Source: Colocasia esculenta
Lineage: Eukaryota; Streptophyta; Magnoliopsida; Alismatales; Araceae
Length of the DNA: 64,000 nucleotides
Direction of reading: 5' to 3'
Assembly (NCBI GenBank): GCA_014218235.1
Contig: CM024764.1
Span: 63,897,184 to 63,961,183 of the forward strand
Positions 46,494 through 58,371 of the stretch are shown here, piece after piece. The notes beneath the pieces were generated by a model that saw only the letters and a list, made by a program, of their open reading frames with translations, searched no databases and was not told the DNA's origin. A program made the translations under genes and the position numbers. The first letter of the stretch is position 1, and each line of letters begins with the position of its first letter.

Positions 46494-48515
46494 TTGAACC
46501 ACTCCTATATTTTTACCCTTGTATTTTGATGATAACAAAATTTATGATTGATTAATTATTATTAAAAATAATTAATATCATGTTTTCCCAGTAAATATAA
46601 ATTTATGGAATTATCGTTATATGATTTGCACTAGAAAGATAAATCGATGTTCATTCAATACATCGATTTCAGTTCACAAAGTGCCAACAACGATTTCTGT
46701 AGAGATGTAACGATTTCCTTACATTCACATTCATAAGGATTCGCTAAGTGTTTTATCGATTCTAAAGAAATCGATCTCAGATTGATTTGTTAAGTGAATG
46801 CAAAGAAATCGATACCATAACGATTTCCTTAGTAAGTTCATAACGATTTCTTTATTTATCTCATAGCGATTTCGTTAGTCATCAGAACGACTTGACAACG
46901 TAACGATTTCTTTAGATCATAACGACTTGCCTTCGTAACAATTTCTTTAGACTTCGTAACGATTTGCTCTCGTAACGATTTCTTTAGACTTCGTAAGGAT
47001 TTGCTCTCGTAACGATTTCTTTGTCTTCGTAACGATTTGATTTCATAACGATTTCCTTAGTGATTTCATAACGATTCCTTTAGGAACTTCACATCGATTC
47101 ACATCGATTTCTTAATTGATTCATAAGGATTTGTGCATCGATTTCTTTATAAAATCATAACGATTTGCACAACGATTTCATAAGTCATACAAATAACGAT
47201 TTCATAGAAGATAACGATTTATTTTCTGATTACGTTGAAAAGTCAAATATCTTTCTGAATATCTTTTTGACTGCTGTGCATTAATGAAGATTGTACGTAT
47301 CACTGCATGCATACAGGCTATATCTTTCACTATCATGCTTATCATGTGAACATCTTTTTAGAACATCAAAATGGCTTTACTACTTTAATGATCATATCTT
47401 CTAACGTTGACTGACAACCAGAGACAGTTTAGCTGTCTACTGTTTAAGCTCATAAATGTGTGCAGCTCTGACAGCACTTGTAATACAACGTTGGATAAAA
47501 TAGAAGCCAAAGGATATTTCAGAAGATCTTCTCCTTACGTGCATGAGAAGCAAAGGACCGTTGAACTAGAAGCTCCTCTGCACCATAGAGTCTAACGAAC
47601 ACTTGAGCTTGGAGACAACGGCTACTTCAACGGACACTTCAACGACTATCTTTCAAGTTGAAGATATTTATAGAAGACTGAAGCTCCAGAACAAACGGAG
47701 AATAGAGAGAAGAAAAGCAACGCTCCCATTCCTTCTGAAGATTCTTCTGTGAGCATCTGAAAGAGCAAAGTCTCACTCCTTCTTCTGTGTAGCTCCTAGC
47801 TCTCTGAGTTCAGTGTAGATCTTTGTGAGAGCCTTTAGCACTGAGAGAGATCATCCCTGTAGATCTTTTATCCTCTCAGTCTTTGCTTCAAATCAAGCAC
47901 ATGTCCTATTAGCTTGATCTAGGGGCGTCTGTTTCCTGAACACATTTGTATGTGTTGTTCCCTTCGTGTGTGAAGGAAGACCTGGTTATGCCAGGGTGTT
48001 GTTCCCTTCTTAGAGAAGGAAGACCACTAGACCAGATGTGTGCTGGGTGTAGAACCTCACTGGGGTTTGTACCAGGAGGTTTACTTCTGCGCCTATAAAA
48101 GAAGTGGGCTGCCTTCTTGCCCGGAAAGAGAAGAAGACCTGGTGGTATCCAGGGTGTTGTTTCCCTTCGGTTGTGAAGGAAAACCTGGTGGGGTATCTAG
48201 GGTGGTGTAATTCCCTTCGTGTGAAGGAAGACCAGCTGAGCTGGGTGTTGTTAGTCCATAAGGGGGACTGTACCCTTGTAGTGAAATCCCAAGAGATTGC
48301 TTGGGGACTGGACGTAGGGCTCCTGTGGAAAGGAGGTCCAAACCAGGATATATCACTGTGTCTTTTTGTGTGCTTGCTTTGCCTTTACTATACTCCTCTA
48401 CTAACACTAACAATCTGCGAAGTGCTTTTGTGTGAACGTTTTTGTGGACAGGTTTAATTGATCGAAATTTTAAAGTCCCATTCACCCCCCCTCTGGGCTC
48501 ATCAACTAGGCAACA
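46494..48515 (+). repeat. element C 3' LTR
   Basis: 2022 bp; same as 42757-44765 apart from scattered substitutions and small indels in the AACGATTT array (for example an extra unit near 47050). Confidence 0.93.
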
Positions 48516-48520
48516 CTCCT

Positions 48521-48819
48521 GAATAAGTAGCCGGCTGCAATCTCAGAAACTTCTCCACCTGCATCACTGGTTCTTTTGCTATCAGCACTGGTGGTGGTGG
48601 TGGCACAGGTGCTGCAAAAGGCACCTCTACTCTTGGCGGGACTGGAGCAACAGGTACAACCTCTCCATCTCCAGGTGGCACTACAACCGGTGGTACCAGC
48701 GCCTGCTGATCCATTCTCACCCGAATATCTGTGTGGCTTTCCCAAATTATTTCTATCATACGCTGAGTACTTTCCTTCGGATCATCTCCTCCACCACCCC
48801 AATCTCTTCTATCAGCCAT
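48521..48819 (-). pseudogene. element B gag N-terminus
   Basis: Starts MADRRDWGGGGDDPKES at 48819, about 140 bases from the primer site, and runs through a Pro/Val-rich segment to QPATYSG at the C insertion point. Its continuation is at 42754. Confidence 0.82.
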
Positions 48820-48960
48820 TCTAGAAATTTCTACATAAACAAAACACCAAACAAAAATCAAAACAACAAATTATCAGAAACCAGGGTCCCTACCAGCAGT
48901 GTACAAAGACCGAAATAAGGCTATGTATCTTTCTAGTTCCCTTTTATCAACACGGACCTT

Positions 48961-48972
48961 GCTCTGATACCA
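48961..48972 (-). promoter_or_regulatory. element B primer binding site
   Basis: Reverse complement reads TGGTATCAGAGC, two bases from the 5' LTR at 48975, so B is transcribed leftward. Confidence 0.9.
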
Positions 48973-48974
48973 AC

Positions 48975-51262
48975 TGTGGCGGAACGCCTCGGCCAAGCCC
49001 GTTAAACCAATAACGTACTTGATCCGAGTCCGCCTCCCGCGAACGGGCCGAAGCCTCGCAAGGGATACCAAACCACAGTCCGTGTAAACACAAAGGAACA
49101 CACCACATTTTATATATATTTCACAATTTACATAGCCATATTTCCACAAAACTGAAAAGAAGTACAAGAGCCTGGGCATACCCCGAGGTACAATTGAAGA
49201 AAATAAACAACTGACTACGCTACACTGCTGGAGCTGCTACTACACAGCTGGAGGTACCGACCCTGCACCGCTACGGCACGGCTCTGAACTGGACGACGGT
49301 CGTGAAACGTCCTCCTCGCTCTCACCTGTGGGGGTAGGGGTGAGCCTCGCTAGTCATTGGCTCAGTAGGGAACTTCCCCAAAACCGAGCAAACCAAAAAC
49401 CACTGGTACAAAAGCAATAAACAGTACCAACAATTTATAGAACAGTTAAGTAGGATATAAAAGCTGTAAAAGTACTCACCGTCTACCGACTACAAAAACA
49501 ACTGTAATAATTAAACGGCAAACCAGTACAGGTGTACAAGCTAAAGTAGAGACAGCCAAACACGAGCCACGTGAACTGGTTCGCGACACCAGAAACTGAC
49601 TCGGACAAGCTAACACAGGTCTACCTCTCAGTCTCGCAGCCACGGACGAAAGGTCCAGCTGCTGCTCCACGTGAAAAGGTCAAGCAACTGTGGAGACCAA
49701 CTAAACACCACCACCTGCGTACCACACGGTCACAGGCCCATGCCTGGCACCTCCAGAGACTCTGGCCCGGGCTCCTTAGAGTGAGGCACTGGAAGAGGAC
49801 TAGCTGGGGACCAGTGTCGACTACTGGTGTCCGTACCCCCAACTACGAGCGTGCTACAAGTGACTAAAGACAAACACAAGTGTCACTGTCCCACTGTCGT
49901 CTTTCCCTCAGCCGGACGTACAACTCAAACTCAGGAGTGAGGGTGTCCAAGTCAGACGACACAAACCTTGACGGTACAACACAAGTACCGGGACAAAGCC
50001 CCGAGCTAACAGCCTGACTCACAAAGAACCTGGGGCACCCAACTGGAGAGGTAACCATGGTAGGCGTCGTACTACTCGCCACGTACACAAAACCACGTGC
50101 ACGTCACACACAAACCACGTGAAACCTCACGTAAACCACAAGTAACAACGGTTCACCACACGTGAACTCAACTGAACTCGCGTGAACAACACGCAACCTC
50201 GAAAGTAAGTAGCTAACTACATACTTTGTATGCTAAACACAGAAACCATGTGCACTCAGTGCACCTCAGGTGCCAACACACCATTCATTATCGATAAATA
50301 CCATAAATAGTCATTTCTGCTTATACACAAGTTGGCGGCAACATCGACTGCCGCTTACAAGAAGTAGACGGCAAGGGATCTGGCCGTCTATATCCCAGCT
50401 GATGGACTTGGCGACACACGATGTTGACGCCAAGATCCTCAACCTCTATTCCTGCAGAAACCCTAAACCGATTCTACATGCATTCCGATCCCAAAACCAT
50501 CGAGAAAATATGAGGAAACACTTCCTCTGACATGCATAAATCCCACACAACCCAAAACAACATGTTTCATTTGCTAAATTACTCAAACCACCCAAGTACT
50601 CCGCATGAATACCATAACCCGAAATTGCCATTTTCATGCAGATTCATATTATCTAATTTCATTATCACGACCTATGGGAATTACAGGGGTCATTCCCTAC
50701 CTCAGAACACGCTTAAACCTCCCGAAATCTCCCGGTTCACACCGAACCCTCCGCGAGCTCCCACGAGAATTGCACCACGCTACGACGTTTCCTCGTCCGA
50801 TTCGGCAGCGCCACACGTCCCACGATCCTCCAACTAGTCTCCTGTATCTGTTGGAAGCTTTAGGGACACAAGGGCATGAAGTTGGGGCAAGAGAGAAAGA
50901 GAACCAGGTAGAAAACCTGCTCTCGGGTGACCCTATAACCTGCAGAATTCTCAGGTTGGCGTCAACCCCTCTGCCGCCAATGGCAACCGCCACCACAAAC
51001 GTCCACATCTTATGCCGTTAAGTTCATATCTTAACGTCACTTTACATGGACGTTAACTCATTAAACGTCCATATCTGGCCGTCAATCTGCAACCAACATC
51101 AGTCAATGCTGTTCTGTTTTAGGTTCCAAACCTGCACATTCCGCAAACCTGCACCATACCTGATCAACCACACATCCAAACCACACAACACTGGCCTCAC
51201 AGCGATCATCACAACCATTACACACATGATCCGCATGGATCCGAAAAGCACGCGACGTTACA
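48975..51262 (-). repeat. element B 5' LTR
   Basis: 2288 bp, nearly identical to 36055-38341, with the same three hairpins (for example 50365-50390). Confidence 0.93.
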
Positions 51263-51267
51263 GTTGT

Positions 51268-51536
51268 AGTGTCATTGAAGGGGACTGTACCTTCGGTTAG
51301 TGAAATCCCAAGAGTTTGCTTGGGGACTGGACGTAGGACTTCCATGTGGGAAGAGCCGAACCAGGATAAATCTCTTGTGTCCTTTTGTGTGATTGTTCTT
51401 TTGCTTCCGCACTGCCACTCTTCATCACACTAACACTAACCAAACTTTTAAGTGTTCACGTTTTGATTTCAGATTTCAGAAAAACCTATTCACCCCCCCT
51501 CTAGGTTACCTTGCTGCCGTACATAAAGGGCCAACA
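51268..51536 (+). repeat. element A 3' LTR, second piece
   Basis: Continues the LTR of A after B: AGTGTCATTGAAGGGGACTG to CCAACA. With the first piece (counting GTTGT once) it totals 1888 bp, matching LTR1. Confidence 0.92.
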
Positions 51537-52300
51537 GGACCTATGTGTCGCCCTTTCTCATCTGCTTGATACCTTTTTGATGTGTTTAGTGGAGTACCGT
51601 GATCTCGACCATCCTGGGTAGTATGCGTGAACTCAGATTCCAATGAAAAACGCATGCTCTCACCACCACCACCACCACCACCACCACCACTGCCACCTGT
51701 ACCAGATGGAAAATAATGATTTGATGAGTCATCTCCTGTACTCTATCTCTGAGATGGCTCAAATGGTGAAGGAGTCACATCTGAATCATCCACTGTTGCG
51801 ACATCTGCAATGTCAAGGGGATCTTCTCCCTACATGCTTTTCTTTTTCCTGGAACCAAAATTCTTTGTTGTCCATCCAGATTTCTTCGATGGTCCTCCCT
51901 GTGAAGTATCCATCTTTCCTTCTTTGTTTTGACATGCTTGGCCAACCAACAGATGCCTGCAATAGTAGTATGTCATTATAAGTAACATAAATAAATCAAA
52001 TATATGAGGTATTACAAATTAATCTATATCACCTGGGTCTGGAATGAACCATGACAGTGTGTAGAAGATGACTTAGACAAAGGTGGAGGTCGAGGAGGGG
52101 GACCCCTAGGTCGAGATGAAGGGGGAGCTGCTGACTTAGACTGGGGGGAGCTCTAGGCTGAATCAACATATCTAGATCTGTTGTGTCCATCTTGTAGTGA
52201 GTCCGGGAAGTAGGCTATCTGTCAGCTCTGGTAAGACTGCCTACTTGGATGTCATCGTCTAAGTCAACTTCAGAATCTAAATGCTGAGTTTGTGTCATCG
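51537..52300 (-). pseudogene. D coding region, part upstream of insertion A (hAT-like?)
   Basis: Read leftward, pieces include DSEVDLDDDIQVGSL, GGPSKKSGWTTKNFGS, EDPLDIADVATVDDSD, then a Gly run encoded by (CAC)n on the + strand at 51661-51690, and MRFSLESEFTHTTQDGRDHG running into A. At least three stops or frame changes occur, for example after KKKSM and after EPSQR. The acidic DPLDI-type motif followed by a Gly-rich tail resembles plant hAT/BED-finger transposase-derived proteins; no catalytic core is present, so the family call is tentative. Confidence 0.4.
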
Positions 52301-53780
52301 TCTAGTCTTTGGGCTCTTTATGAAAGTTGTTCATGATATGACCAATATATTCCATTATATCAACACCAAGAATCCAAAACAGAAACAAAAATGTAACACC
52401 TTAAAATTTATAATAAAATATTAATATGATACTAAGAAATTTAAAAGAGATAGTAAATTATACGTAAGACATGATCACTTATATAAAACATAATTATCTT
52501 TAATTTTAAAATATGTTTATATTATTAATATAATTCTGATACTGTCTTTGATTGTGTGTACTTCAACGGGACGACATTTGGTTCAAAAAATAAAGTTAAA
52601 CCTAAAGTCATCATAATTACTAGAAAAATATATTGATTCTAAAAATATAAAATATTAGAAATTATTGATGCATAAATGTTGAGATTAAGCCGACCTAATA
52701 GTTTTTTGAACAATTTTTACTTGTCAAAAATCAATTAAAAAATTAAATTATAACTACTATAATTTGTATCATCTTTTAATTAACTTATGTTTAAAATTTT
52801 ATCTTAATTAGACATCATTTAGACCCCTTAAGTGCACACAAGATTTGTCGCGGTACGACGAACGCTCTGTGCACTTCAGCAGGACGACATTTGGCTCCAA
52901 AAATAAAATCAACTCTAAAGTCATCATAATTACTAGAAAAATGTACTGATTCTAAACATATAAATATCATGAGTTATTGATACATAGATGTTGAGATTAA
53001 GTCGACCTAATGATTTTTGAGACAATTTTTACTTGACAAAAAATTAATTAAAAAAATTAAACTAAAATTAATGTAATTTGTATCATCTATTAATTAGCTT
53101 ATGTTTGAAATTTCATCTCAATTAGACATCATTTAGATCCCTTAGATGTTGAGATTAAGTCGACATAATGATTTTTGAGATAATTTTTACTTGACAAAAA
53201 ATTAATTTAAAAAATTAAATTATAATTACTATAATTTGTATCATCCCTTATTTAACTTATGTTTAAAATTTCATCTTAATTAGACATCATTGAGACCCCC
53301 TTAAGTGCACACAAGGTTTGTCGCGGTACGACGAACGCTCTGTGCACTTCAACATGACGATATTTGACTCCGAAAATAAAGTCAAATCTAAAGTCATCAT
53401 AATTACTAGCAAAATGTACTGATTCTAAACATATAAATATCATGAGTTATTGATGCATAGATGTTGAGATTAAGCAGACCTAATGATTTTTGGGATAATT
53501 TTACTTGACAAAAGATTGATTTAAAAAATTAAACTAAAATTATTATAATTTGTATCATCTATTAATTAGCTTATGTTTGAAATTTCATCTCAATTAGACA
53601 CATTTAGATCTCTTAGATGTTGAGATTAAGTCGATCTAATGATTTTTGAGATAATTTTTACTTGATAGAAAATTGATTTGAAAAATTAAACTAAAATTAT
53701 TATAATTTTTATCATATCTTAATTAACTTATGTTTAAAATTTTATCTCAATTAGACACAATTTAGACACCTTAAATACAC
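52300..53780. repeat. D-family AT-rich tandem repeats upstream of the channel gene
   Basis: An AT-rich unit (AGTCATCATAATTACTAG, GATGTTGAGATTAAG, TTTTTACTTGACAAAA) recurs about five times. Two full units share CACAAG-TTTGTCGCGGTACGACGAACGCTCTGTGCACTTCA at 52840 and 53310, a 470-bp period; shorter sub-units of about 160 bp follow each. The first unit matches 1190-1660 in inverse orientation. Confidence 0.75.
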
Positions 53781-54368
53781 CGGGTGTGAGAGAGTAAGTA
53801 AAAAAAAAAAAAAAACCGGCGCGGTCTGGTGGACCGCGCAGTACCGCTCGGACCGGTCTGAACCGGACCGGCCCGCCCTCGTGCCGCGGCGGCACGCGCT
53901 GGGTCGCCCGGTTGGCGACCCGACCGTGCCTGGGCGCGGCGCCCAGGCACGGTGCGGGTCGGGCAAACAAACCCCGCCTCTCTCTCTCGAGTCCTCGACC
54001 CCGCCTATTCGTTTCCCGCCATCCCTTCTCTCTCTCTCTCTCTCTCTCTCCACACGACACACCTTCCTCCGCCTTCTCTCTCTATCTCCATCGTCTGCGT
54101 TAGTTACATCACGAGCAAGCAGCTGCTCCCCTCGTCAGAAGAGAGAAGAGGAGCCCCGACCGCGTGTCTCTCCGGAGAAGACGAGAACTCCGCGCGCCTC
54201 TCTTTCTCGCGACCTCTCTCTCTAACCAGTCGTCTTCTTCCTCCCCGCCCCCCGCCCCCCGCCCCCCGCCCCCCGCCCCCTCTGCGTTTCGCTCCTCCCA
54301 GATGGCGGTGTTTTCCTTTATGCGCACCTTCCTTCTCCCTCCCCTCCTCCTCATCCACCCTCTGCCGC
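53781..54368 (+). promoter_or_regulatory. promoter and CT-rich leader of the channel gene
   Basis: After an A17 run, composition becomes GC-rich, with palindromic GGCGCC-type words at 53930-53950. A (CT)n-rich segment (53975-54110) and a CCCCGCC repeat (54243-54280) follow, typical of plant 5' leaders. Long open frames here on both strands are composition-driven. No TATA box stands out. Confidence 0.45.
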
Positions 54369-56153
54369 ATGGACATGGATTCCCTCCGCAAATCCTTCAA
54401 ATCCCACGGATCCTACAAGCACTCCAACTCCTCCCGCGGCCCCTCCATCGACTTTGACCGCCAGGAGCAGCAGCCCATCCTCTTCGACACCGGTGAGGCC
54501 TCGAGCGATGACGCCGACCACCGGCGGGATGTCGTCGTCCAGATCGACGGCAACAGCCGCCAGTTCGAGGACTCCAAGGGCCCCGGTATCTGCACGGGAC
54601 CCAGCTACCAGTTCTGGAGGGATGACCTCGGGGCCGGCCGAGGCGGGAGCGAGGGCTCGTCGGACGCCGGCCGCGGCAGCCGCGGCTTCAGCTTCCCGCC
54701 GCAGCAAACGGCGCGACCGACGTCATCGCAGATGCCGGTAGCGGATATCGGCGAGGATCCGCCGTCGCCGTTCACCTCGGCGTTCATCCAGAAGGAGAAG
54801 GCCCTCGGCTGCGAGGTCTCCTCGGACGTGGACACGGAGGAGCCCAAGAAGTCGGCGACGCGGACTCCCTCGCCCACTGCCAAGGAGCTCCGCGTCTCCT
54901 TCCAGGAACCCTCCGCCGACGGTCCGGCGGTTCCCCCTCTTCGTCGTCCGATTCCGATGACGGCAACGGACAGAAGGACGCCAGGCCTCCGTCTGTGAGA
55001 TACGCCAGCGGTGGCATCGGCGCTGGAGAAGGAGAGGTCCTGCGATGCTCATCGAACTCCTCGTTCCGGCGGGCTTCGAGCATGCTGAGGAGCAAAACGA
55101 GGTCGAGGTTGATGGATCCGTCGCCTCTCCAGTCCAGCGAGGTCCATTGGAGGGCTCCATCCTCCGATAGGTTTAGGTCGGGGCCGCTGGGACAGCAGCA
55201 GTTCGACGAGGACGACGACGACCCCTTTTTGGACGAGGACTTGCCCGATGAGTACAGGCGGCGGCACGCCAGGTTCAGCGTCCTTATCGTGCTCGAGTGG
55301 ATCAGCCTCATCCTCATCGTTGGCGCGCTCGCCTGCAGCCTTAGCATTCCCTCCCTGGAGCGCCAGACGCTGTGGAATCTCCACCTCTGGAAGTGGGAGC
55401 TGATGGTGCTGGTGCTCATCTGCGGCCGCCTAGTCTCCGGCTGGGGCATCCGCGTCGTCGTTTTCCTCATCGAGCGCAACTTCCTCCTGCGCAAGCGCGT
55501 GCTCTACTTCGTCTACGGGTTGCGGAGGGCGGTCCAGAACTGCCTCTGGCTGGGCCTCGTGCTCATGGCCTGGTACTGCATCTTCGACGAGAAGTTGGAG
55601 AGGGAGGGCAAGATGAGGCCTTTGTCCTACACCACCAAGATCCTCATCTGCCTCCTGGTGGCCACGGTCGTGCGGCTCTTGAAGACCATCTTCGTCAAAG
55701 TTCTCGCTTCATCTTTCCATGTTAGCACCTATTTCGATCGGATTCAGGAGTCTCTCTTCAATCAGTACGTGATCGAGACGCTGTCCGGCCCGCCGGTTGT
55801 TGAGGATGAGCAGCTCATGGCCGAGGTGCAGAAGCTCAGGGATGCCGGGGCTACCGTACCTCCGCCGTTGGGAAGAGCAGGAGGTTTGGTGGAGTCTCGA
55901 GGAGGGATCTCGGCTGGCAGAAGGACGAGGGGATCACAGTCGACCATTTGCATATGCTGAACCGCAAGAATATATCTGCTTGGAACATGAAGCGGTTGAT
56001 GAAGATTGTGCGACACGGGTCGCTGTCAACTCTGGATGAACAGATACCTGACGCCACCGGGGAGGATGAGTCTTCTACGCAGATAAATAGTGAATACGAG
56101 GCAAAGGCCTCCGGCAAGAAAATTTTCACAAACGTGGCCAAACAAGGGTCCAA
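54369..56153 (+). pseudogene. MSL6: MSL6-like mechanosensitive channel, exon 1, two frameshifts
   Basis: Start at MDMDSLRKSFKSHGSYK. The protein has a long acidic/Ser-rich cytosolic N-terminus with PSYQFWRDD, then four membrane spans (FSVLIVLEWISLILIVGAL; WELMVLVLICGRLVSGWGI; NCLWLGLVLMAWYCIF; ILICLLVATVVRLL). After them come FDRIQESLFNQYVIETLSGPP, DHLHMLNRKNISAWNMKRLM and STLDEQ, hallmarks of the MSL4-6 clade of plasma-membrane MscS-like channels. The exon ends at a GTATGT donor (56154) after NVAKQGSK, the usual first-intron position. The frame changes by one base near 54940 (before SSSDSDDG) and again near 55865 (before KSRRFGG). The pore-forming MscS exons are not in the window; they may lie beyond 64000 past element E. 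Pseudogene, or assembly indels in GC-rich DNA. Confidence 0.8.
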
Positions 56154-56787
56154 GTATGTGTGCCTTTCTTCTCCCACCTCCCTTGTCCACTTCCTAGGCT
56201 ATCCTCATATGGCAGTCGATGCTGAAGTAATTTTGAAATTCTTCCACTGTGAAATTAACTTAGTGTGAACTGAAATTTCGCTCTTTTTTGACGAAATATT
56301 ATGTCATGAAAGATCGGTATTGAAGAACCGCGATATACCCATTTGATGATGTTGGAAATGGAAGATGAACACGCTGAGGCTGGCCTCTAGTGGAGAGCGG
56401 GGCCTGTGGTGTTGGAAAAAGGATGGGCTACCCAGATGTCTGGATGATGAGAAAGTCTTGATCAAAGGCCACTTTGAGCTCTGGATGATTCAAGAGCTCA
56501 ATCCTCAGGGTCCCTGCAAACACAACAAAGTGGTCAAAGGTCCTGTCAGCCAGCTCCGGAGGGGGTAAACCCTTGATTATCAAGTCAGTCCTGGCTCTCA
56601 AAGCATGTGAAGTTCACGTGAGCTTCCCAAAATAGTAAAAGGTTTTCAGGGTATGAATTCTATTACCTGTTTCTATAAGTAGGTAGCGGCGGTTGGTGGT
56701 AGTCCCATCTGATATTGAACTGTATTTTATCATCTCGGGTGATAAGACTTGGAGCTGCACTGGGACTGAGCCAGAGTTATTGGGCTG
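56154..56787. other. presumed intron 1 of the channel gene, before element E
   Basis: No MscS-domain exon is found. A short open frame at 56365-56568 has no family resemblance. Ends in the GGCTG target duplication of E (56783-56787). Confidence 0.55.
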
Positions 56788-57435
56788 TGTTGGGCGAGTG
56801 CCCATTGGGCCCCGTGAGGGGCCCGCCTCCACCGCCTCGGGCGGGTGGAGGGGGCGTCGCCAATGCGCACCTGCGCGTTGGCGACGCCCGGCCGCGCCAG
56901 CGCGCAAGGCGCGCTGGCGAGGGGCGGCAGCAGCAGCGCCACAGCCTCTGCCGCCTCTCGTGGCAGAGGCTGCCGCCTCTCCTCCCCACTCGCCGCTTCA
57001 CCTCCTCCCTCCTCACACCCTCCACCTATAAATACCCTATGAGGGGTGAAGAAGAGGAGTGTCCCTAGAGCACCCCAAGAGAATCCTTTGAGGATCCCTT
57101 GAGCACACAAGTGCATGCATGTGTGCATGCAAGTGCAAGGCACAAGCGCAGTGTGTGCAGTGCGGTGAGTGTGTTGTGTGCAAGTGTGAGAGAGAGTGTT
57201 CGCAAGTGTGTCTTGCAAGTGTAGACTTCTCTGTGTGAGAAGGTACTGTCCCAAGTGTGGGGCATTAGGTGTTCTCTATTCGGTATCGACTGACGGAGGT
57301 ACGTCATCACCAGTCCTCGGATTTAAGATGTGGAGCTGTATAGGCGACTCTTGTAGCCGTCTATCTACTTCTGTGGGATCTTCTTATTAATACGTTTCCG
57401 CTGCGAGGTATGACCTCCTCCCTGTTTTTACAACA
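56788..57435 (+). repeat. element E 5' LTR
   Basis: 648 bp. A GC-rich hairpin cluster (56826-56972) is followed by a TATA box, CTATAAATACC (about 57025-57035), and a transcribed region rich in TGTGTG/CAAGTG words. The 3' LTR is 51 bases longer because of additional hairpin units. Confidence 0.94.
56826..56972. promoter_or_regulatory. stack of GC-rich hairpins upstream of LTR TATA box
   Basis: Perfect inverted repeats: GGGCGTCGCCAA (56852-56863) with TTGGCGACGCCC (56878-56889); CGCCAGCGCGC (56893-56903) with GCGCGCTGGCG (56907-56917), loop AAG; and CAGCCTCTGCC (56942-56952) with GGCAGAGGCTG (56962-56972). CCTCCACC and GGTGGAGG at 56826-56852 form a fourth. Confidence 0.85.
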
Positions 57436-57436
57436 T

Positions 57437-57448
57437 TGGTATCAGAGC
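57437..57448 (+). promoter_or_regulatory. element E primer binding site
   Basis: TGGTATCAGAGC one base after the LTR, complementary to initiator tRNA-Met. Confidence 0.92.
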
Positions 57449-57493
57449 CATTGGTTGGTTCTAATTTTCTCTTTCTCTTGTGAGTTGTATAGA

Positions 57494-57951
57494 TGGCAGG
57501 TTCCCCGGCACAGTCGGACCCTGAGTTGACGGATCATTTCGAGGATTGGTTCTCGGATGTCAATTTGATGTTGGTCGATGACAACTCTGGTGTGTTGGCA
57601 GCAGATTCTGGACAGGTGTTGAACCTGGACACTGCGACCGGCGGGACGAGTGTACCGAGTTTAGATGCGTAGGCAGTGGCCAGCGGCACAGCTGACTCTG
57701 AGTTCCAGGTGGTCCCATCACTTCCTGGAGTAGATACATCGGATAGTCTGAATGTCTATACACCTTCTCCTCTGACTATGTCAAATCTTTGGTCCCCAAC
57801 TGTTTTTGAACAGGCCCCTTGGGAACCATGGCCGGTAGTATGGGAGCTACATGTGCCAGTTGTTCCTCTCCCTGCACCACCTCTCACTATCACCCTTAGG
57901 ACTATCGAGGGAGATTTGGTGGTTGCAGAAGGTTATATACAACTTTTATAG
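57494..57951 (+). pseudogene. element E leader-region open frame, function unknown
   Basis: An ATG-started frame (MAGSPAQSDPELTDHFEDW) is stopped by a TAG at about 57670 and continues in frame to 57951. It is acidic and Pro/Val-rich and resembles no Gag domain. It lies between the primer site and the true gag start. It may be a leader peptide or chance. Confidence 0.3.
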
Positions 57952-58371
57952 AGAGAGAGAGATATATGGTCATGTACTGCGCTAGTTTTTGAAGCGCAAT
58001 TTTGTTTTTTATCTTTGCGCGTGAGTATATTCACGCTTGCATCAGAAATAGTACATGTAACCTTTATATGTTTATATATAAATATGTTTTATATATAATC
58101 AAATATGTTTAAAGTTAGTATGTTTTGTACATATTTTCTTTAATGCTATGTAAATTAGTTTTGTATATGGGATATTTGTTCGAAATTATTTTAATTATAT
58201 TGACTTATCTTATATAAGTAGGAGATGATTGTAATTGCCTAGTTTTACTTTTGATTTTACTATATAAGAAATGATCAATGTAATTAGATTGGATTTCTAG
58301 AAGCAAATAGGAATAATGTGTAAATTGATGTCAAAACTCCTTTTCCTATTTGATATGTAGTGGTAATCTAT
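57952..58371. other. AT-rich spacer of element E
   Basis: About 420 AT-rich bases with TATATA words between the leader frame and gag; nothing coding is recognised. Confidence 0.6.

Larger units (their letters stand above)
42757..48515 (+). mobile_element. element C: gag-only Copia-type retrotransposon inside B
   Basis: 5759 bp with 2.0-kb LTRs (TGTTGAACCACTCC...GGCAACA), flanked by the perfect duplication CTCCT (42752-42756, 48516-48520). It is related to A but a distinct family: shared LTR start, primer site, gag start and polypurine tract, with different LTR bodies. It has no pol. It is the innermost and therefore latest insertion of the nest. Confidence 0.94.
36055..51262 (-). mobile_element. 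element B: Tekay/Del-like Gypsy retrotransposon inside A, itself split by C
   Basis: Perfect 5-bp duplication GTTGT on both sides (36050-36054, 51263-51267). The uninterrupted sequence in A's other LTR (about 31918) has GTTGT once, confirming the insertion point. The element runs on the minus strand: 5' LTR 48975-51262, primer site, gag-pol, 3' LTR 36055-38341. The length without C is about 9.4 kb. Pol order is protease, RT, RNase H, integrase, with a chromodomain-like C-terminus, which fits Tekay/Del chromoviruses. Several stops make it non-autonomous. Confidence 0.93.
30307..51536 (+). mobile_element. element A: gag-only Copia-type retrotransposon split by B
   Basis: LTRs start TGTTGAACCACTTTATGG and end CCAATA/CCAACA. 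Flanking duplications are AGACC (30302-30306) and GGACC (51537-51541), 4 of 5 identical. Native content is LTR1 30307-32192, primer site, gag, polypurine tract, then LTR2 in two pieces (34436-36054 and 51268-51536) interrupted by B. There is no protease, integrase, RT or RNase H, so A must have been mobilised in trans. The gag type and GGGGGAGATTGTTG end suggest the SIRE/Maximus side of Copia (inference). Confidence 0.9.

Noticed and set aside
54351..55494. Long antisense open frames across the channel exon
   Set aside because: GC-rich third positions keep antisense frames open; the + strand matches a known channel family and the antisense frames match nothing I recognise.
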